Below, in pieces: positions 54,501-64,000 of a DNA stretch of 64,000 bases. Made by a program: the position numbers and the translations under genes. The notes under the pieces are model-generated. The model had not been told where the DNA came from, did not search any database, and saw only the letters and a program-made list of their open reading frames with translations. Position 1 is the first letter of the stretch. Each line of letters starts with the position of its first letter. The stretch spans positions 75,453,884 to 75,517,883 of the forward strand of contig CM043944.1 in assembly GCA_014529385.2 (NCBI GenBank), written 5' to 3'. The DNA comes from Adiantum capillus-veneris (Eukaryota; Streptophyta; Polypodiopsida; Polypodiales; Pteridaceae).

Positions 54501-55110
54501 AATCCCTCTCAATGACTTCATTTAGGTCCCTTGTTCTATGTGCTTGAAAATTTAACTTCTTGAATTTGACCATGGCCACCTCACGTGCTTCCTCAAATGT
54601 TGATGGAAATTTTAACTCTACCTTGGTCTTCAAAATTGGATACAAGCCAGCCATGAACCTATCTTTCTTTAGAAAGTTTGGTGCACCACCTTGGTTTTGT
54701 AAGGTAGCCTCCCATCTATCCCATAGGTTAAGGAAAACGGCCTCATAAGATGGGTAGTCTTCAAGGAATACCTGTTTATGTTGAAGTAGACAATTCCAAA
54801 GACCCTCTGGAGTATCTCCTTGCCCAAATTTGGCAAGAAAAATTGCACGTAGCCTCTCCCAATTGGTTTTGTTTTGAGGTTGCAAGGCCTCGTACCATGC
54901 CTTAGCCTCCCCTTTGAGAACGAGTGGAAAAGCACGCAGCTTTACCTCTTCTTGATCTCTCCCAGAGATGAGGTGTGCCATCTCCACATTATCCAGAAAT
55001 TCTTGTGCATCCTCACCATTTTTAGAATGAAAGGTAGGAAAAGTGCTTGACATTTTTACAATACAAGGAGGCTTGTGTACCACAAAGTTATGACTACGAT
55101 GAGTGATCAC
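51568..55110 (-). CDS. Gypsy K gag-protease-RT-RNase H, 1180 codons up to a TGA
   Basis: The first ATG of the frame is at 55110; the MSSTFPTF word at residue 20 is an alternative start. Gag ~30-200 (EAKAWYEAL, NWERLRAIFLAKFG), knuckle CWNCNEVGHGMFNC (271-284), Pro-rich and basic linker, protease VYVDGGAQMCVIT (Asp494 in DGGA, as in many plant gypsy elements) with ILGRPWL (565-571), RT ~730-900 (VCVDYKPLN, CDGYSGYFQI, MPFGLTNAPSTF, catalytic FMDD 881-884) and the first RNase H ~1020-1140. The first RNase H motif reads ITPSVGMEAIG and lacks an obvious catalytic Asp. The frame stops at a TGA (51568-51570) just after CFDGAYR, the first strand of the second RNase H; an Arg codon CGA mutated to TGA would explain it. 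Confidence 0.92.
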   Translation of the reverse strand: MITHRSHNFVVHKPPCIVKMSSTFPTFHSKNGEDAQEFLDNVEMAHLISGRDQEEVKLRAFPLVLKGEAKAWYEALQPQNKTNWERLRAIFLAKFGQGDTPEGLWNCLLQHKQVFLEDYPSYEAVFLNLWDRWEATLQNQGGAPNFLKKDRFMAGLYPILKTKVELKFPSTFEEAREVAMVKFKKLNFQAHRTRDLNEVIERDSSPSMGAQVRGSLAQNSQIGEGSQQEILQRLTQQLESLTLNLVQGLPQQRQPREGNRNQRRQAQELRCWNCNEVGHGMFNCPHPRRLPRDIYPPRPPPLMVQQEHAQAPQILRRPPPPPVANIPPVPPVEEERGVNVIKLEEEIEVSPIHFDVMPAEKRTRAHNKDEDTRNEESEPARKERKKKSKKEEGGKKQRSRRREIGINDFPLGKNMEPYNILEDLQTQKPNISWPQLLHLSPKVRKHWSKLVSTRLPRKKEKVTVKALTSKPQQDVEPIVDAYVRGRKVSNVYVDGGAQMCVITERAMNRLGLEITKSYNCQARLANNASVKCLGIIENVKVSVCNIDARVDMYVMPAKGEGYPIILGRPWLIAVNADKKWGRGQLILKKGQHVVYDWHEGKQLDINYETTADEESEESFGSSDEEGSTTTSNSEEESSLEVMGILFNTSKTPSIEVDPTKEQTKDDKGDHKHFEDFERMLAKDLTPEEKRSYIDMLKRYPNLFITDYSQIRGVDVIEHGIELKPGTKPVAQKLRRLGKIQQEALLTEVNRLLKAGFIYPVSNSEWVSPIVVTPKKNGKWRVCVDYKPLNAATKRDHFPLPFQDEILNEVAGYECYTVCDGYSGYFQIRIAEEDQLKTTFITPWGCFAYRVMPFGLTNAPSTFIRFTTLVFQPFFGKSIRVFMDDFCIYSSQRLHCQKVEEGLRRLHQFGGQLNPEKCHIAESQVVLLGHVVSLQGIQVDLSKVNALLSLQPPTTTKELMTFNHKVRYMSRFIHLLAEAIAPLHKLANKPTFEWKEEHELCFTEVKGILNSLPTIMPPNPKDTYYITPSVGMEAIGVVLMQKDPKTCYMRLVYFASKVMTAAEKGYTDMEKVVFTIMFAVRKFRSYLLPAPFVILTMENNLPYVVQHMSLSSRIAKWVLELQEFEYTFLVEDSTRAGLPDILTYKVRERKESPKAGDKATPQNNEEEMDNAHILCFDGAYR

Positions 55111-55319
55111 ATCAAAATGAAAATATATACATCAAGTGTTAGTTCATAATTTATCATAGGCAAAATAAAAGGGTTGATTGAGGCATTAATTTCATTAAGG
55201 CGAGTGGGTCCAAAAATTCTCCTAATGGTTGCTTGAAATCTAAATTTTGTAGTAATTATGATGTGCACAGATTGACGAGCTATGGGTGTAAAAGGAGAAG
55301 CAGCTCCAGGTTGGTTCAT
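55107..55319 (-). CDS. Leader ORF 2 of gypsy K, 70 codons
   Basis: Ends with FGPTRLNEINASINPFILPM and INYELTLDVYIFILM, aligned without gaps to leader ORF 1 (FGxxRLxEIxASxNPxILPxINY...D.xxFIL). It overlaps the first codons of gag by 4 bp in another frame. Function unknown. Confidence 0.4.
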   Translation of the reverse strand: MNQPGAASPFTPIARQSVHIIITTKFRFQATIRRIFGPTRLNEINASINPFILPMINYELTLDVYIFILM

Positions 55320-55402
55320 GTGACAATGTGTTCTCCTTTTTCTTTCTCTTGAAGAAAGTTTCCTTTGAGTGGATCGCTATCTAAGCGCCTCTTGTCCCTG
55401 CC

Positions 55403-55633
55403 TCAAAACAAAATAAAAACATGGGCATCAAATGAATCATCATAATTAATGAATGGAAGAATGATGGGATTTGGAGATGCCAAGATTTCACCAAGTCTTT
55501 CTGCTCCAAACATAAAAACAATGCGTTGTTGGTAAAAAAATTTGCGATCTACACAAATGTTAATTCTGATGCGTTGTGAAAAATGAAAAGCATATGGTGC
55601 AACTCTATTGTTCATGAGGAGAATAGAAGGCAA
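55403..55633 (-). CDS. Leader ORF 1 of gypsy K, 76 codons
   Basis: Small ORF between the primer-binding site and gag. It ends with FGAERLGEILASPNPIILPF and INYDDSFDAHVFILF. These blocks recur in the neighbouring ORF at 55107-55319, so the pair arose by duplication. I do not know the family. Some gypsy groups (for example Ogre) carry an extra ORF before gag, but no relation can be shown here. Confidence 0.4.
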   Translation of the reverse strand: MPSILLMNNRVAPYAFHFSQRIRINICVDRKFFYQQRIVFMFGAERLGEILASPNPIILPFINYDDSFDAHVFILF

Positions 55634-55642
55634 TTAGGAAAG

Positions 55643-55661
55643 TTCCTCAGTGGGGGCACCA
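55643..55661 (-). promoter_or_regulatory. Likely primer-binding site of gypsy K
   Basis: TGGTGCCCCCACTGAGGAA on the minus strand, 6 nt from the LTR end; it resembles the TGGTGCC..TTG..GGGGA class of gypsy primer-binding sites but is not a perfect match to a tRNA I can name. Confidence 0.5.
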
Positions 55662-55667
55662 CTTTTA

Positions 55668-55806
55668 TGAGAGCGGATTTTTGAGATGGGGCTCAACTCA
55701 AGGCTCCCACTAGACAACCACTCCGTGAGACCCTACACACGCATATTTCTTAGGGGCACCACCCTCTTTTATGGAGAAAGAAGGAAACCAAAACAAACCA
55801 TATACA

Positions 55807-55838
<32 letters not shown>

Positions 55839-57648
55839 CTTCCTTACGTGCTTCAACACAAAATGCCCTTCAACCATTCAACACACACTCCTTAAGCAGC
55901 ACAAACTCACATGCAAAGATTGACCTTCCCATATTAGTGCTCATATACTTCTAAGAAAAGCAATCACAAAACCTCAAAACTCAAAACACCACAATGCACA
56001 AATACTTGACAACTCCTTTCCTTTCCCAAAAGAAGAGACTACTTACACACATAAGGCGGCATGCATAGAGAGCTCTTCTCCATCTATGCAGCCCCAAGAC
56101 TTACTTACACACAACATAAGGAGAGAAGCCAAGCAAATAGACACCATGGTTCACAAAAAATTTCTCAACAAACAAGCAACCCAATGAGCACAAAATATGA
56201 GAAGCTGCCAAGATAGGCTTACCAATTTTACATGCGTTTAGAGCAAAAGTGTGACGACGACACCCCAATTGCAACAATTTGTTGATCAAACCATGAGATA
56301 GATCATTGAAATTGATGTCCTTGCTCTCATATAGAATCTACAATCCTTATTTAGGGATGAGTATGATAAGAGAAATGTTTGCAAGAGAATGGTAGCAATA
56401 GCATATTGATGCTCTCTCTATGGTGCCGCTTATGATAGCGAGCTTAGGAAATGGATAGGGAGACAAGAGGAGAGAGAGATTAGGGATTACCTAACCTTAG
56501 AGGAGCTTATTTTCAGCAATGGAGTAGGTGTGTGTATTTTTGTGCTTGCCAAAGGGCCTTTTTATAGTTGTACAAGACCTTGGGTTAGGTTAAACTTGAC
56601 TAGGGTAGGTAATTAACCATAGTTAGGTTCCCTTTTGACCATTCCTTTAATTATGAAAATAAGGGACTTATTTTTTCATTAAAAATAGCCTTTTAGGTCG
56701 TGGAGGCTCCATAAGGGTTGATAATGTATGTGGGCCCCTCCATGATGTCCCTCCAGTGGCTCCTGCAGAGTGTCCCCATCCTGTTTGTTGTGTCTCTGGA
56801 AGCATCTTGAGCCGACCCCTCCACATGCAAGTGGTTTTTAACTCCCCATTGGTATTTTAGAATGTTGGAGAATTCAAGAAAACTTTTCACCTTTGTGGTT
56901 TACCTGATTGTAACTTTGACCTGCAGTAACAGTGTCCGCAGCACCTTGTTTTCACCATAACTTTCAGCCTGTAACTCAGAATTGGGTGCTGTAAAAGGCA
57001 AAGTTGACCTTCTCAAAGTGTTTAAGATGATTTTGGAGTGTTCCTCAAGTATACCCACGAGCTAAGGCATTCAAAATGCATCCAAAACACCTTTTGAACC
57101 AAGTCTCCTTGTAGGGGCCCCTTTAGCATGCATCCAAGGTGTAGCATGCTTTTTTTCAAAAGAGAATCCACCTTAAACAAATGAGGTAGGCTCCAATAAA
57201 GTTTGATTTATTGGGGATATACATTATATTTAAGATTTGTTGACCAACACAAGTAAATGATCCAAGACTTGGGTCACATAGTGGTGGGGAAGGGAAGGCC
57301 TACAAGGTTAACCCTACCCTTGAGAGAAGATGGGTAAGATAAGTGTCCATAAATTATTTATTTACAAATTATGGGATGTAGATAGCTATTTAAATTAGTA
57401 AAGGTAATTAGTTAAAAGAATGTGCAGTAAAAAAACTAGGAGAGTAGAATTAAGTTTACTATTTACATTTAGCATGAAGAGAGAAATATGATGTAAATGC
57501 ATAAAGATCTGAGAAGGGTAAGGTGTTTGTATGGAAAAAGGCTATTATGGAAAGAGAGAATGAACACTAGGTTAAAACTTTGATAAAAAATATATACATT
57601 TGAGTAGAAATGTAGTGCAAGTGCAACGTTACCATTTAACGCTACTCA
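55668..57648 (-). repeat. 5' LTR of gypsy K
   Basis: 1981 bp. Longer (AC)n at about 55806-55832 than in the other LTR accounts for most of the length difference. Confidence 0.93.
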
Positions 57649-60600
57649 CTCATCACTATGACAAGAAACTCACGTCCTTACAACGGCAAGAAGCCTCAAC
57701 ATTTGGGCCCTCCCGACAACACTATAATTCTGGAAAAAAAATCACAATTTCAAAGTCACCACAATCACCAAAATTCAAAGCAATGCGCCAACTGTCATCG
57801 CTTTGGACACCTCACAAAGGACTGTCGACAACCACGCAATCAAGGTAATCGTCCTATCTCTCACCCGAATCTATATCCTTCTTACCCTCAAGGGGGGACA
57901 CGCCATGGCCAGCCATCTCCTTCTATTTATGGTCAAGCTCATTATGCTAACATATCTACTTATGGTAGCCCATCTTATCCTTTGCAACTATATGCCACCA
58001 CTATAGCTACTTCATATCCCAATATCTGGCTACTTGATACGGGCGCCACCCATCATATGACATATCACCTACACTGGCTATCCACCATCACTTATCTAGA
58101 ACACCCTCTAGATATATGCCTGGGTGATAACAGCATCCAGCTCGCCAAAGCCTATGGAGATGCTGTCATTAACCTACCTAATGGCCTACACACCACTATT
58201 TATCATGTATATTATGTCCCTAGTCTCAAGAAAAATCTCATCTTTGTCAGCGAGCTAACCGACAACGGCATCATCATCAAATTCATGCGATAAGGATGCC
58301 ACATCTTGGCACTAAACAAAGATGGTCAGTATGTCACACTTTTGGTCCCCAAAACTGGGCATCTTTATCCATTGGGTGACTCATTGCCTGCACATGCATC
58401 TGCATCATCCATAAAAACACAAGAAAACACACTCAATGGCATTATAGACTAGGACTTATTTCTCAATATGTTTTGCACCAACTCACTCATCACCAACTTG
58501 CACTAGGTCTTCCCAAGCACCTCACTCACATCACACTTTGTGAGGGCTGCATTCTTGCTAAAGCACATCATGTCCCATTTCCCACTTCATCATCACGAGC
58601 CACTGCACCTCTCAACCTCATCCACTCTGATGTTTGTGGCCCATTGCCCGTCAACTCCCTCACTAGAAGTATATGCTTACTTTTATAGATGATTTCTCAA
58701 AATACACAACTACTTACTACATGGCCGAGAAATCCTCAACCTTCTCTCATTTTTGCACATTCAAGGCATTAGTTGAGACTAAACATGGCTGCCACATCAA
58801 AACTCTCCACACAGATCATGGTGGGGAATACACTTCTCATGCATTCAAAGATCTATGTCTTTCTGCTGGCATTCGACATGAATTCTCCATCACCGACCAC
58901 CCATAACAAAACGGTCGTGCAGAGCGTAATCTCACACTATTCGAAGCTGCTCGTGCCATGCTTCCTCAAGCTAGCCTCCCAGCCACCTGCTGGGAAGAAG
59001 CTACCACCACTACGTGCTACATTCAAAACCGCATTCCATCCACCCACAATCCTACTACTATACCCTACACCCTCTGGCACGGTCACCCACCTCATCTTGG
59101 CCACCTTTGCATCTTTAGAAGCATTGCATACCCACTTGTGACGCAACCTTTATCAAAACTATCACCACGTTCTCAACGCACGACTTTTGTCGGCTATGGT
59201 GATCGCTTTGGCATCAAGGCATACCACCTCTATATCCCAGACCATCACAAGTTTATCTTTGCCTGCACCGTCGTCTTTGATGAAGAACACATCATCTTAG
59301 GGAAATCATCTCCACCATTGCACCCCCATTGCACCCTACATTCTCATCACCGGTCCACTTGTCTCATCAATCTTTGTTGATGGCCTCACCCACACACACA
59401 CCCATGCAAATTTCCCACCCTTCTGGGCCCAATCTTGAGCCTCCCTTCACCATCCAAAGGCCTTTTCTCATCGCCCATCCACCTCCTCGTGCCCCGCATT
59501 CTCATGCACAACCAATCGGCAGCACTCCTGCACCACCTCTTGCACCCATCTCCTCGACACCATCACCAACACCGTCCATCCCGAGTGCCGCTACTTCAAT
59601 CACATAGCAAACACTTGGTGCTCCACCTCGTGAGCTCCCATCTCCTTTGCTACCGGTCTCACCTTCACAATCGCCATATTTTTCCCGCAACTCCCATGAA
59701 GCCTTGCCAAGTACTCCCATCCCAGAAGATGTCAACTAAGTCAAGCCCCATAGCTCTTCTACCACCTTGCCATTGCAACACACTTCGGCTATACACTTGG
59801 ACCAAGCCGCCTCTAGCTTGCATGGCCGCACCCACTCTCTTCGCGAGATCTATGAAGCCACCAATTTCTCTGTTGTCCTCAGTGATGAAATGATTCTTGA
59901 ACATCCACTAGATCCTCTTGAAGATGCCCTTCCCCTCTTTGTTCTTGATGCCCTCGCTTCTAGCGAGAGCAAGGAGTGGCATGCTGCCATATTGGATGAA
60001 CTCCAAGATCTCAAAGAAGCTAACACTTGGGAGCTTGTGCCACCTCCTAAGACTCATAACATTGTCTCTTGCAAATGGCTATTAAAGAAGAAATACCACC
60101 CCAACGGATAAATTGATCGCTACAAGGCACGCATTTTTGCTCGTGGCTTCACTCAACAACAAGGTGTGGATTACTTCGACACCTATTCGCCAGTATTGGG
60201 TATGATTGCATTTCGGCTTCTTATTGCACCTACGGCTAAGTTTAATCTTCTTTTACATCATCTTGATATAAAAACTGCTTTCTTACATGGCTTGCTCCAA
60301 GAGATCATCTATATGCTACAGCCTCCTCATTTTGGAGATCCTCACCACCCTGATTATGTTGCATAAGCCCATTTTTGGCTTAAAACAGTCTGCACGAGAG
60401 TGGTAAATCTGCATGCACCACTACTTGCTCAAATGTGGCTGGGAACATCTTATGGAAAACTACAATATCTACATATGGCAGATCTCTAAAGGCATGGCCA
60501 TCTTAGGCCTCTTTGTGGATGACATTTCTCTTCTTAGCACATTAGAGTACATGTTGCTACAAGCAATTGATTGCATCTCTCATGAATTCCCAGTAACCAA

Positions 60601-61692
60601 GAAAGGACCTATGACTTATTTTCTCGGCATTGAAGTCATTAGAGATCCAGCAGGTAAATTTATCCAATTGTCCCAATCCAAATACATTGAAGAACTCCTC
60701 CTCTTCTATGGTATGTTTGCTTCAACCCTTGAGTTTACCCCTTTACCTGCTAAGCATAAGCTTCCTCCTGAATTTCATGATTACACTCACACTGATGCAC
60801 TCTACTGCCCATATTTTCATGTCCCAAAATTCTACAGACAATTACGTTATCTTATCTCTTGCACCCGTTTCGATCTTTGCTACACAGGCCATATCCTCTC
60901 TCGCTCTATGTCAAGCCCTGTAAAGTGCACCCTTCGCTACTTACACACCACTCAACACTATACCCTCACTTACTATTACAACCCCTCTAGCCCCACCCCT
61001 CGGGGGGTGCACTATGTAATCATGTTAATGTATAACGTGAGTTCGAAAGGAGGGGTTTTAAAATACATTTTTTAATGGAAATTTCAAAGAGATCATTAAA
61101 ATAAGGGGTTTTTATATTCAATTTTGGAAAAATTCATAAAATAAGGGGTCATTTTATTCATTCAAACATGTTAAAAGAGGGGTTTTTTTAAAACCCTGCG
61201 AACGCACGTTATATAAGGGGGTACTGAATGGTGAACCCCCCGAGCCCCACCCTCAATGTTTTTCTACTGGGAGCTATGTATTCACTTTGGCTGGTGGTCC
61301 TATCTCTTGGCAAACCAAACAACAATCTTCTATTGCAAGTTCTTCTACTGAAGCGGAATACGTTGCTGTTGCTCTTTCCTCCCGCGAGGCTCTTTGGATC
61401 TTTGAATTGATCAACAAATTGAAGCTACCCTTCAGTATCTCTACTGATCCAATCACTCTTTTTTGTGATAATCAGTCTATTATCGCACTTAGAGAATCAC
61501 CTTCCTTCTCATCCAAGCTCAAACACATCAAGATAAACTTTCATCTCTTGAAAGAATTAGTCATAAATGGATTTATTAAGCTAGTATTTGTTCCATCTGC
61601 AAACAATTGGGCAGACTTTCTCACCAAGTCTGTGCCCACCACTAAACAACCAGCCTCATCTCGTAATTTGAGTATGATCCCTACTGGATGAA
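57649..61692 (+). pseudogene. Copia J pol (rest of gag to RNase H), many breaks
   Basis: Continues from 47573. Zinc knuckle CANCHRFGHLTKDC (about 57788), protease WLLDTGATHHMT (about 58026), pre-integrase CEGCILAKAHHVPF (about 58540), integrase HSDVCGP (about 58623), TLHTDHGGEY (second Asp, about 58805) and NGRAERN (Glu, about 58915). RT follows: KEWHAAILDELQDLKEANTW (about 59970), DIKTAFLHGLL (about 60265), LFVDDISLL (about 60510; family consensus YVDD). RNase H has SSSTEAEY (about 61345) and CDNQSI (about 61465), then NNWADFLTK near 61605. Stops or shifts at 58293, 58680, 58905, 59376, 60110 and 60364, and a MITE at 60999-61244. Clearly dead. Confidence 0.88.
60999..61244. mobile_element. 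MITE, 246 bp, with terminal inverted repeats and 8-bp target duplication
   Basis: The ends are perfect inverted repeats CTCGGGGGGT...ACCCCCCGAG, and weaker inverted homology extends inward about 45 bp (TATAACGTGAGTTCG against CGAACGCACGTTATA). CCCCACCC lies directly on both sides (60991-60998, 61245-61252). The interior has repeated AGGGGTTTT words and no ORF. 8-bp duplications are typical of hAT-type transposition; the TIR itself is not one I recognise. It is inserted in the RNase H part of copia J. Confidence 0.82.
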
Positions 61693-61713
61693 CTTCTCAT
61701 TGAGGGGGGATAG

Positions 61714-62102
61714 TGTGTATCTACAACATGGATACTTCACAAGCTTTTTTGTTCATCAATAATGCTTTACAACAAGAAATCCACCCTTAAGAGGGGATGT
61801 AAAAGTAACTTATTATTTTACTAGTGTGGACTTCTTTCCACCTACCTCTATTTCCAAACTCCTTACACCTAATTCCCACATGGACCCCTTCCACCTATGT
61901 AAGTCTCAACATGTGTCTATTCCCACCAACCTATAATGCACATGTGATGGATAATCCTCACTCCCTCAACTTGTATATAAATCCCATTAGCTGCCCTCAT
62001 TTGTAACCAGGTGCTCACTCTCCATTCAAGTGCAATCTATTGTCATTGCTCTATTTCTATCTTGCACTCTCTTATGTCTTGACATTAGCATATTAATCAA
62101 CA
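61714..62102 (+). repeat. 3' LTR of copia J
   Basis: Preceded by a polypurine tract (TTGAGGGGGGATA, 61699-61712). Starts TGTGTATCTAC and ends ATCAACA; about 389 bp, with a TATA box (GTATATAAATCCC, about 61973) in the promoter position. The 5' partner is not in the window. Confidence 0.7.
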
Positions 62103-62535
62103 ATGATATTAATCACATTTAAGTTAATCTCTAAGTTCTCACAATCCACAGAGATAAAAATCGAGTTTCCAGCCATGCACTATTTGCAATTGCTGCTACA
62201 CCTGCGGCTGCCCCTACTGACACCTCTACCTCTTGCTCCACCCCAAAAAGCCCTGACTACCTGCAAGAAATTTCCGTGGTCGCCTCAAAAAGAAATTGCC
62301 TCCATGCGCCTACAGTAGCATGAAGCACAAGATGGCCAACCCTTGCTCCCTATTCTGCAACAATCGAGTTGCCGAACATAGAAAGACTTGGAGCTACAGA
62401 TTAGCTGGCTTGACGTAAAGACTTTCTTTTAATGTGTGTTGATGTAGTATAAGAAAATTCACATGACATGCATGTGCGGATATCATTGACTTGGGTGCAC
62501 AATCTACATGGTCGTTTACCACCAAGTTTACGAGC
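62103..62535. other. Unassigned DNA right of copia J
   Basis: No gene recognised. A short open stretch (about 62176-62316, Ala/Thr/Ser-rich) has no known domain. Confidence 0.4.
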
Positions 62536-62815
62536 GAGGAAGAGCTTGCTTGCTTGATACTTGTTGTGGAGGCAATTAAGAAGCTTCCATCCATGGAATC
62601 TGTATGGTATGCATGTGATTGTAGTAGGTACATCATATGGAAAAGAGGGCCTCCTGGGAAGTAGGTGGCGAGGATACTCCATGGACAACAGAAGATAAAT
62701 ATTGAGCAAGAGCATGCATGCATTCTTGCAGCTGTCATCCACGCTTTCCACATCCTACAAAGGCAGAGACACTCGTGCCCTTAATTTGTTTGAGGGCATA
62801 AGTAGCTAAGGGTAT

Positions 62816-62853
<38 letters not shown>

Positions 62854-64000
62854 GCTTCTTGACACAAAGACTCTTGCAAAACTCTTTCTAAGTAGTTGAA
62901 CATTTATTCTATTCCTCTTGGGCACTCAAACATGACTTGTTTTAGTTGAGTATTTAGTCTCTAGTTGGGGCTCAAACTTAAGTTTGAGCCTTATGACCCG
63001 GATGCTTAGTTTTCAAGCCTTATGAGTACTAAAATATAACTTGTTTTAGTTAAAAATCTAATCTCAAGATTCAAGGCTCGAACTTAAGCTCGAGCCACAT
63101 GACACGAAAACTCAATTTTCAAGCCTCATGAGCACTCTAGTAGAACTCATCAGGCTCAAACTTAAGTTCAAGCCTCATGACAGGGAAACTTAATTTTCAG
63201 GCCCCATGACCATTCTAGTAGAATAATTTCTATCTAGAAACTATCCCGAAGGGTTTGTATCTCACAAGATTTGACTTGAGTCTTCATGCGGTCCAAACTT
63301 GTTTTTCAGTCTTATCATCAAAGGACTCAATTCGTAAGCATCATGAACACTCTAGTAGGACTCTTCCAAGCTAGAATCCATCTAAAAGAGTCCTATATCA
63401 TGAGGTTTGACTCTCATGGGCTAGAGACACATGCAAAAATATTTTAAATTGAAATCCATCTTTAAAAATCTGTGACTCATGAGGCCCTTGACCCTCATGC
63501 ACTTGACTCAATTATTAATCCTCATGAGAACTCTAGGAGGAAGAGATTGCTTGCTTGATACCTGTTGTGGAGGCAATTCAAAAGCTTCCATCCATGCAAT
63601 CTGTATGGTATGTGCCTTAATGCGGGTACATCATATGGAAAAGAGGGACACCTAGGAAGTAGGTGGCAAGGATATTGCAATATGGACAACAAAAGATAAA
63701 TATTGAGCAAGCGCATGCATGCATGCCTGCCTGGAATAGGCATTCACGCTTGCCACATCCTACAAAGGCACTAACACTCATGACCTTAATTTGTTTGAGG
63801 GTATAATTAGCTCAAGGTATGATCTCTCTTCTCTCTCTCCCTCCCTCTCTCTCTCTCTCTCTCATACTTCTTGAAACAAAGACTCTTTCTAAGTAGTCGA
63901 GCATTTATTCTACTCTTGGTTTTGAACTAAAGTTTGACCCTCATGACCTAGATAGTTTTCAAGCATCTTGAGCACGATATAACTTAATTTAGTTGAGCAT
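62536..64000. repeat. ~1-kb tandem repeat, first unit and part of the second
   Basis: AGGAAGAGCTTGCTTGCTTGA at about 62537 recurs with one change at about 63538, and the next ~420 bp follow in the same order (GGAGGCAATT, TACATCATATGGAAAAGAGG, AAATATTGAGCAAG, CACATCCTACAAAGGCA, TTTGTTTGAGGG, a CT run, CTTTCTAAGTAGT). Spacing is near 1000 bp; the second unit runs off the window. The unit includes (CT)n and a block of palindromic sub-repeats. Opposite-strand ORFs at 62753-62394 and 63743-63522 are copies of one repeat and not genes. Confidence 0.85.
62969..63180. repeat. Palindromic sub-repeats
   Basis: A perfect 22-bp palindrome centred on ACTTAAGT lies at 62969-62990; near-perfect copies, each with one mismatched pair, at 63075-63096 and 63152-63175. 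Each is followed by CATGAC and AACT.AATTTTCA.GCC.CATGA words, giving an irregular ~80-100-bp repeat. Confidence 0.85.

Larger units (their letters stand above)
47574..57648 (-). mobile_element. Large Ty3/gypsy element K with ~1.97-kb LTRs and two RNase H domains
   Basis: LTRs lie at 47574-49538 and 55668-57648. A 5-bp target duplication with one change (CTCGT at 47569-47573, CTCAT at 57649-57653) flanks it. The polypurine tract GAAGGGGGAGGGC is at 49544-49556, a primer-binding-like TGGTGCCCCCACTGAGGAA at 55643-55661. Gag-pol lies on the minus strand in one frame with a single in-frame TGA. LTR differences counted by eye are about two dozen, near 1%, plus an (AC)n length difference, so insertion was fairly recent. 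The second RNase H between RNase H and integrase is the hallmark of the Tat-type gypsy group. It is inserted in the gag of copia J. Confidence 0.9.

Noticed and set aside
59329-59904. ORFs overlapping the copia J integrase-RT spacer
   Set aside because: Pro/Ser/His-rich frames reflect the variable linker of the broken copia pol in other frames.
62969-63180. CRISPR-like array
   Set aside because: The palindromic units are irregularly spaced, imperfect, and in plant nuclear DNA; spacers are not unique sequences of constant length.
62394-63743. Two similar minus-strand ORFs suggesting a small gene family
   Set aside because: Both lie in the ~1-kb tandem repeat; similarity reflects the DNA repeat and the frames include CT-tract surroundings.

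Overview
This window is nuclear DNA of a land plant and consists almost entirely of transposable elements. The only recognisable host gene is the 3' end of a nucleus-encoded, organelle-type MnmG/GidA/MTO1 tRNA-modification enzyme: two exons at 14091-14183 and 15679-15861 (+), joined by a canonical GT-AG intron. Spliceosomal introns, a plant-type organelle gene, plant-style Ty1/copia and Ty3/gypsy elements (one with two RNase H domains), initiator-Met-tRNA primer-binding sites and very abundant TE nesting suggest a large, TE-bloated plant genome. A fern or another seed-free plant is my best guess, but nothing in the window proves the species.

Layout. 1-2870: minus-strand L1-type LINE with a plant-style ORF1 (DUF4283-like plus CCHC), running off the left edge. 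2.8-3.5 kb: AC-rich simple repeats. 3570-11210: head-to-tail pile of four same-family LINE pieces on the + strand. Three of them end in a shared 3' UTR block followed by a (TC)n tail, and the next piece begins at or near that tail. 11.2-13.9 kb: orphan LTR-element leader with a primer-binding site, tandem repeats, two minus-strand LINE fragments and GC/CT low-complexity DNA. 14.1-15.9 kb: end of the host gene. 16-22 kb: AT-rich intergenic DNA with a 296-bp tandem duplication, a gypsy-type primer-binding site and degenerate repeats.

22.1-33.6 kb is a three-layer nest. A decayed + strand gypsy gag-protease is interrupted at 24225-32770 by a gag-only copia-type element (TSD AGAAA). That element is itself interrupted at 24554-29831 by an intact, very young copia element (TSD CCCTT; 322-bp LTRs differing at one base; one 1449-codon gag-pol ORF). 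33.6-40.3 kb holds two related non-autonomous LTR elements in opposite orientation. Both carry a gag remnant followed by the same unidentified Glu/Asp/Val-rich protein and no pol. 41.6-47.1 kb holds gypsy pol debris and GA-rich DNA. 47.1-62.1 kb is a second nest: a decayed + strand copia element whose gag is split by a large minus-strand gypsy element (47574-57648; ~1.97-kb LTRs; dual RNase H; pol broken by a single TGA) and whose RNase H region is split by a 246-bp MITE. 62.5-64 kb starts a ~1-kb tandem repeat with palindromic sub-repeats.

There is no operon logic. The genes relate to one another by insertion history. In each nest the reading frame of the outer element is regained when the inner element and one target-site copy are disregarded, which fixes the order of events. 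The most unusual items are the TC-tailed LINE pile, the pol-less LTR family with a conserved unknown protein, the gag-only copia element, and a pair of duplicated small ORFs in the leader of the big gypsy element.
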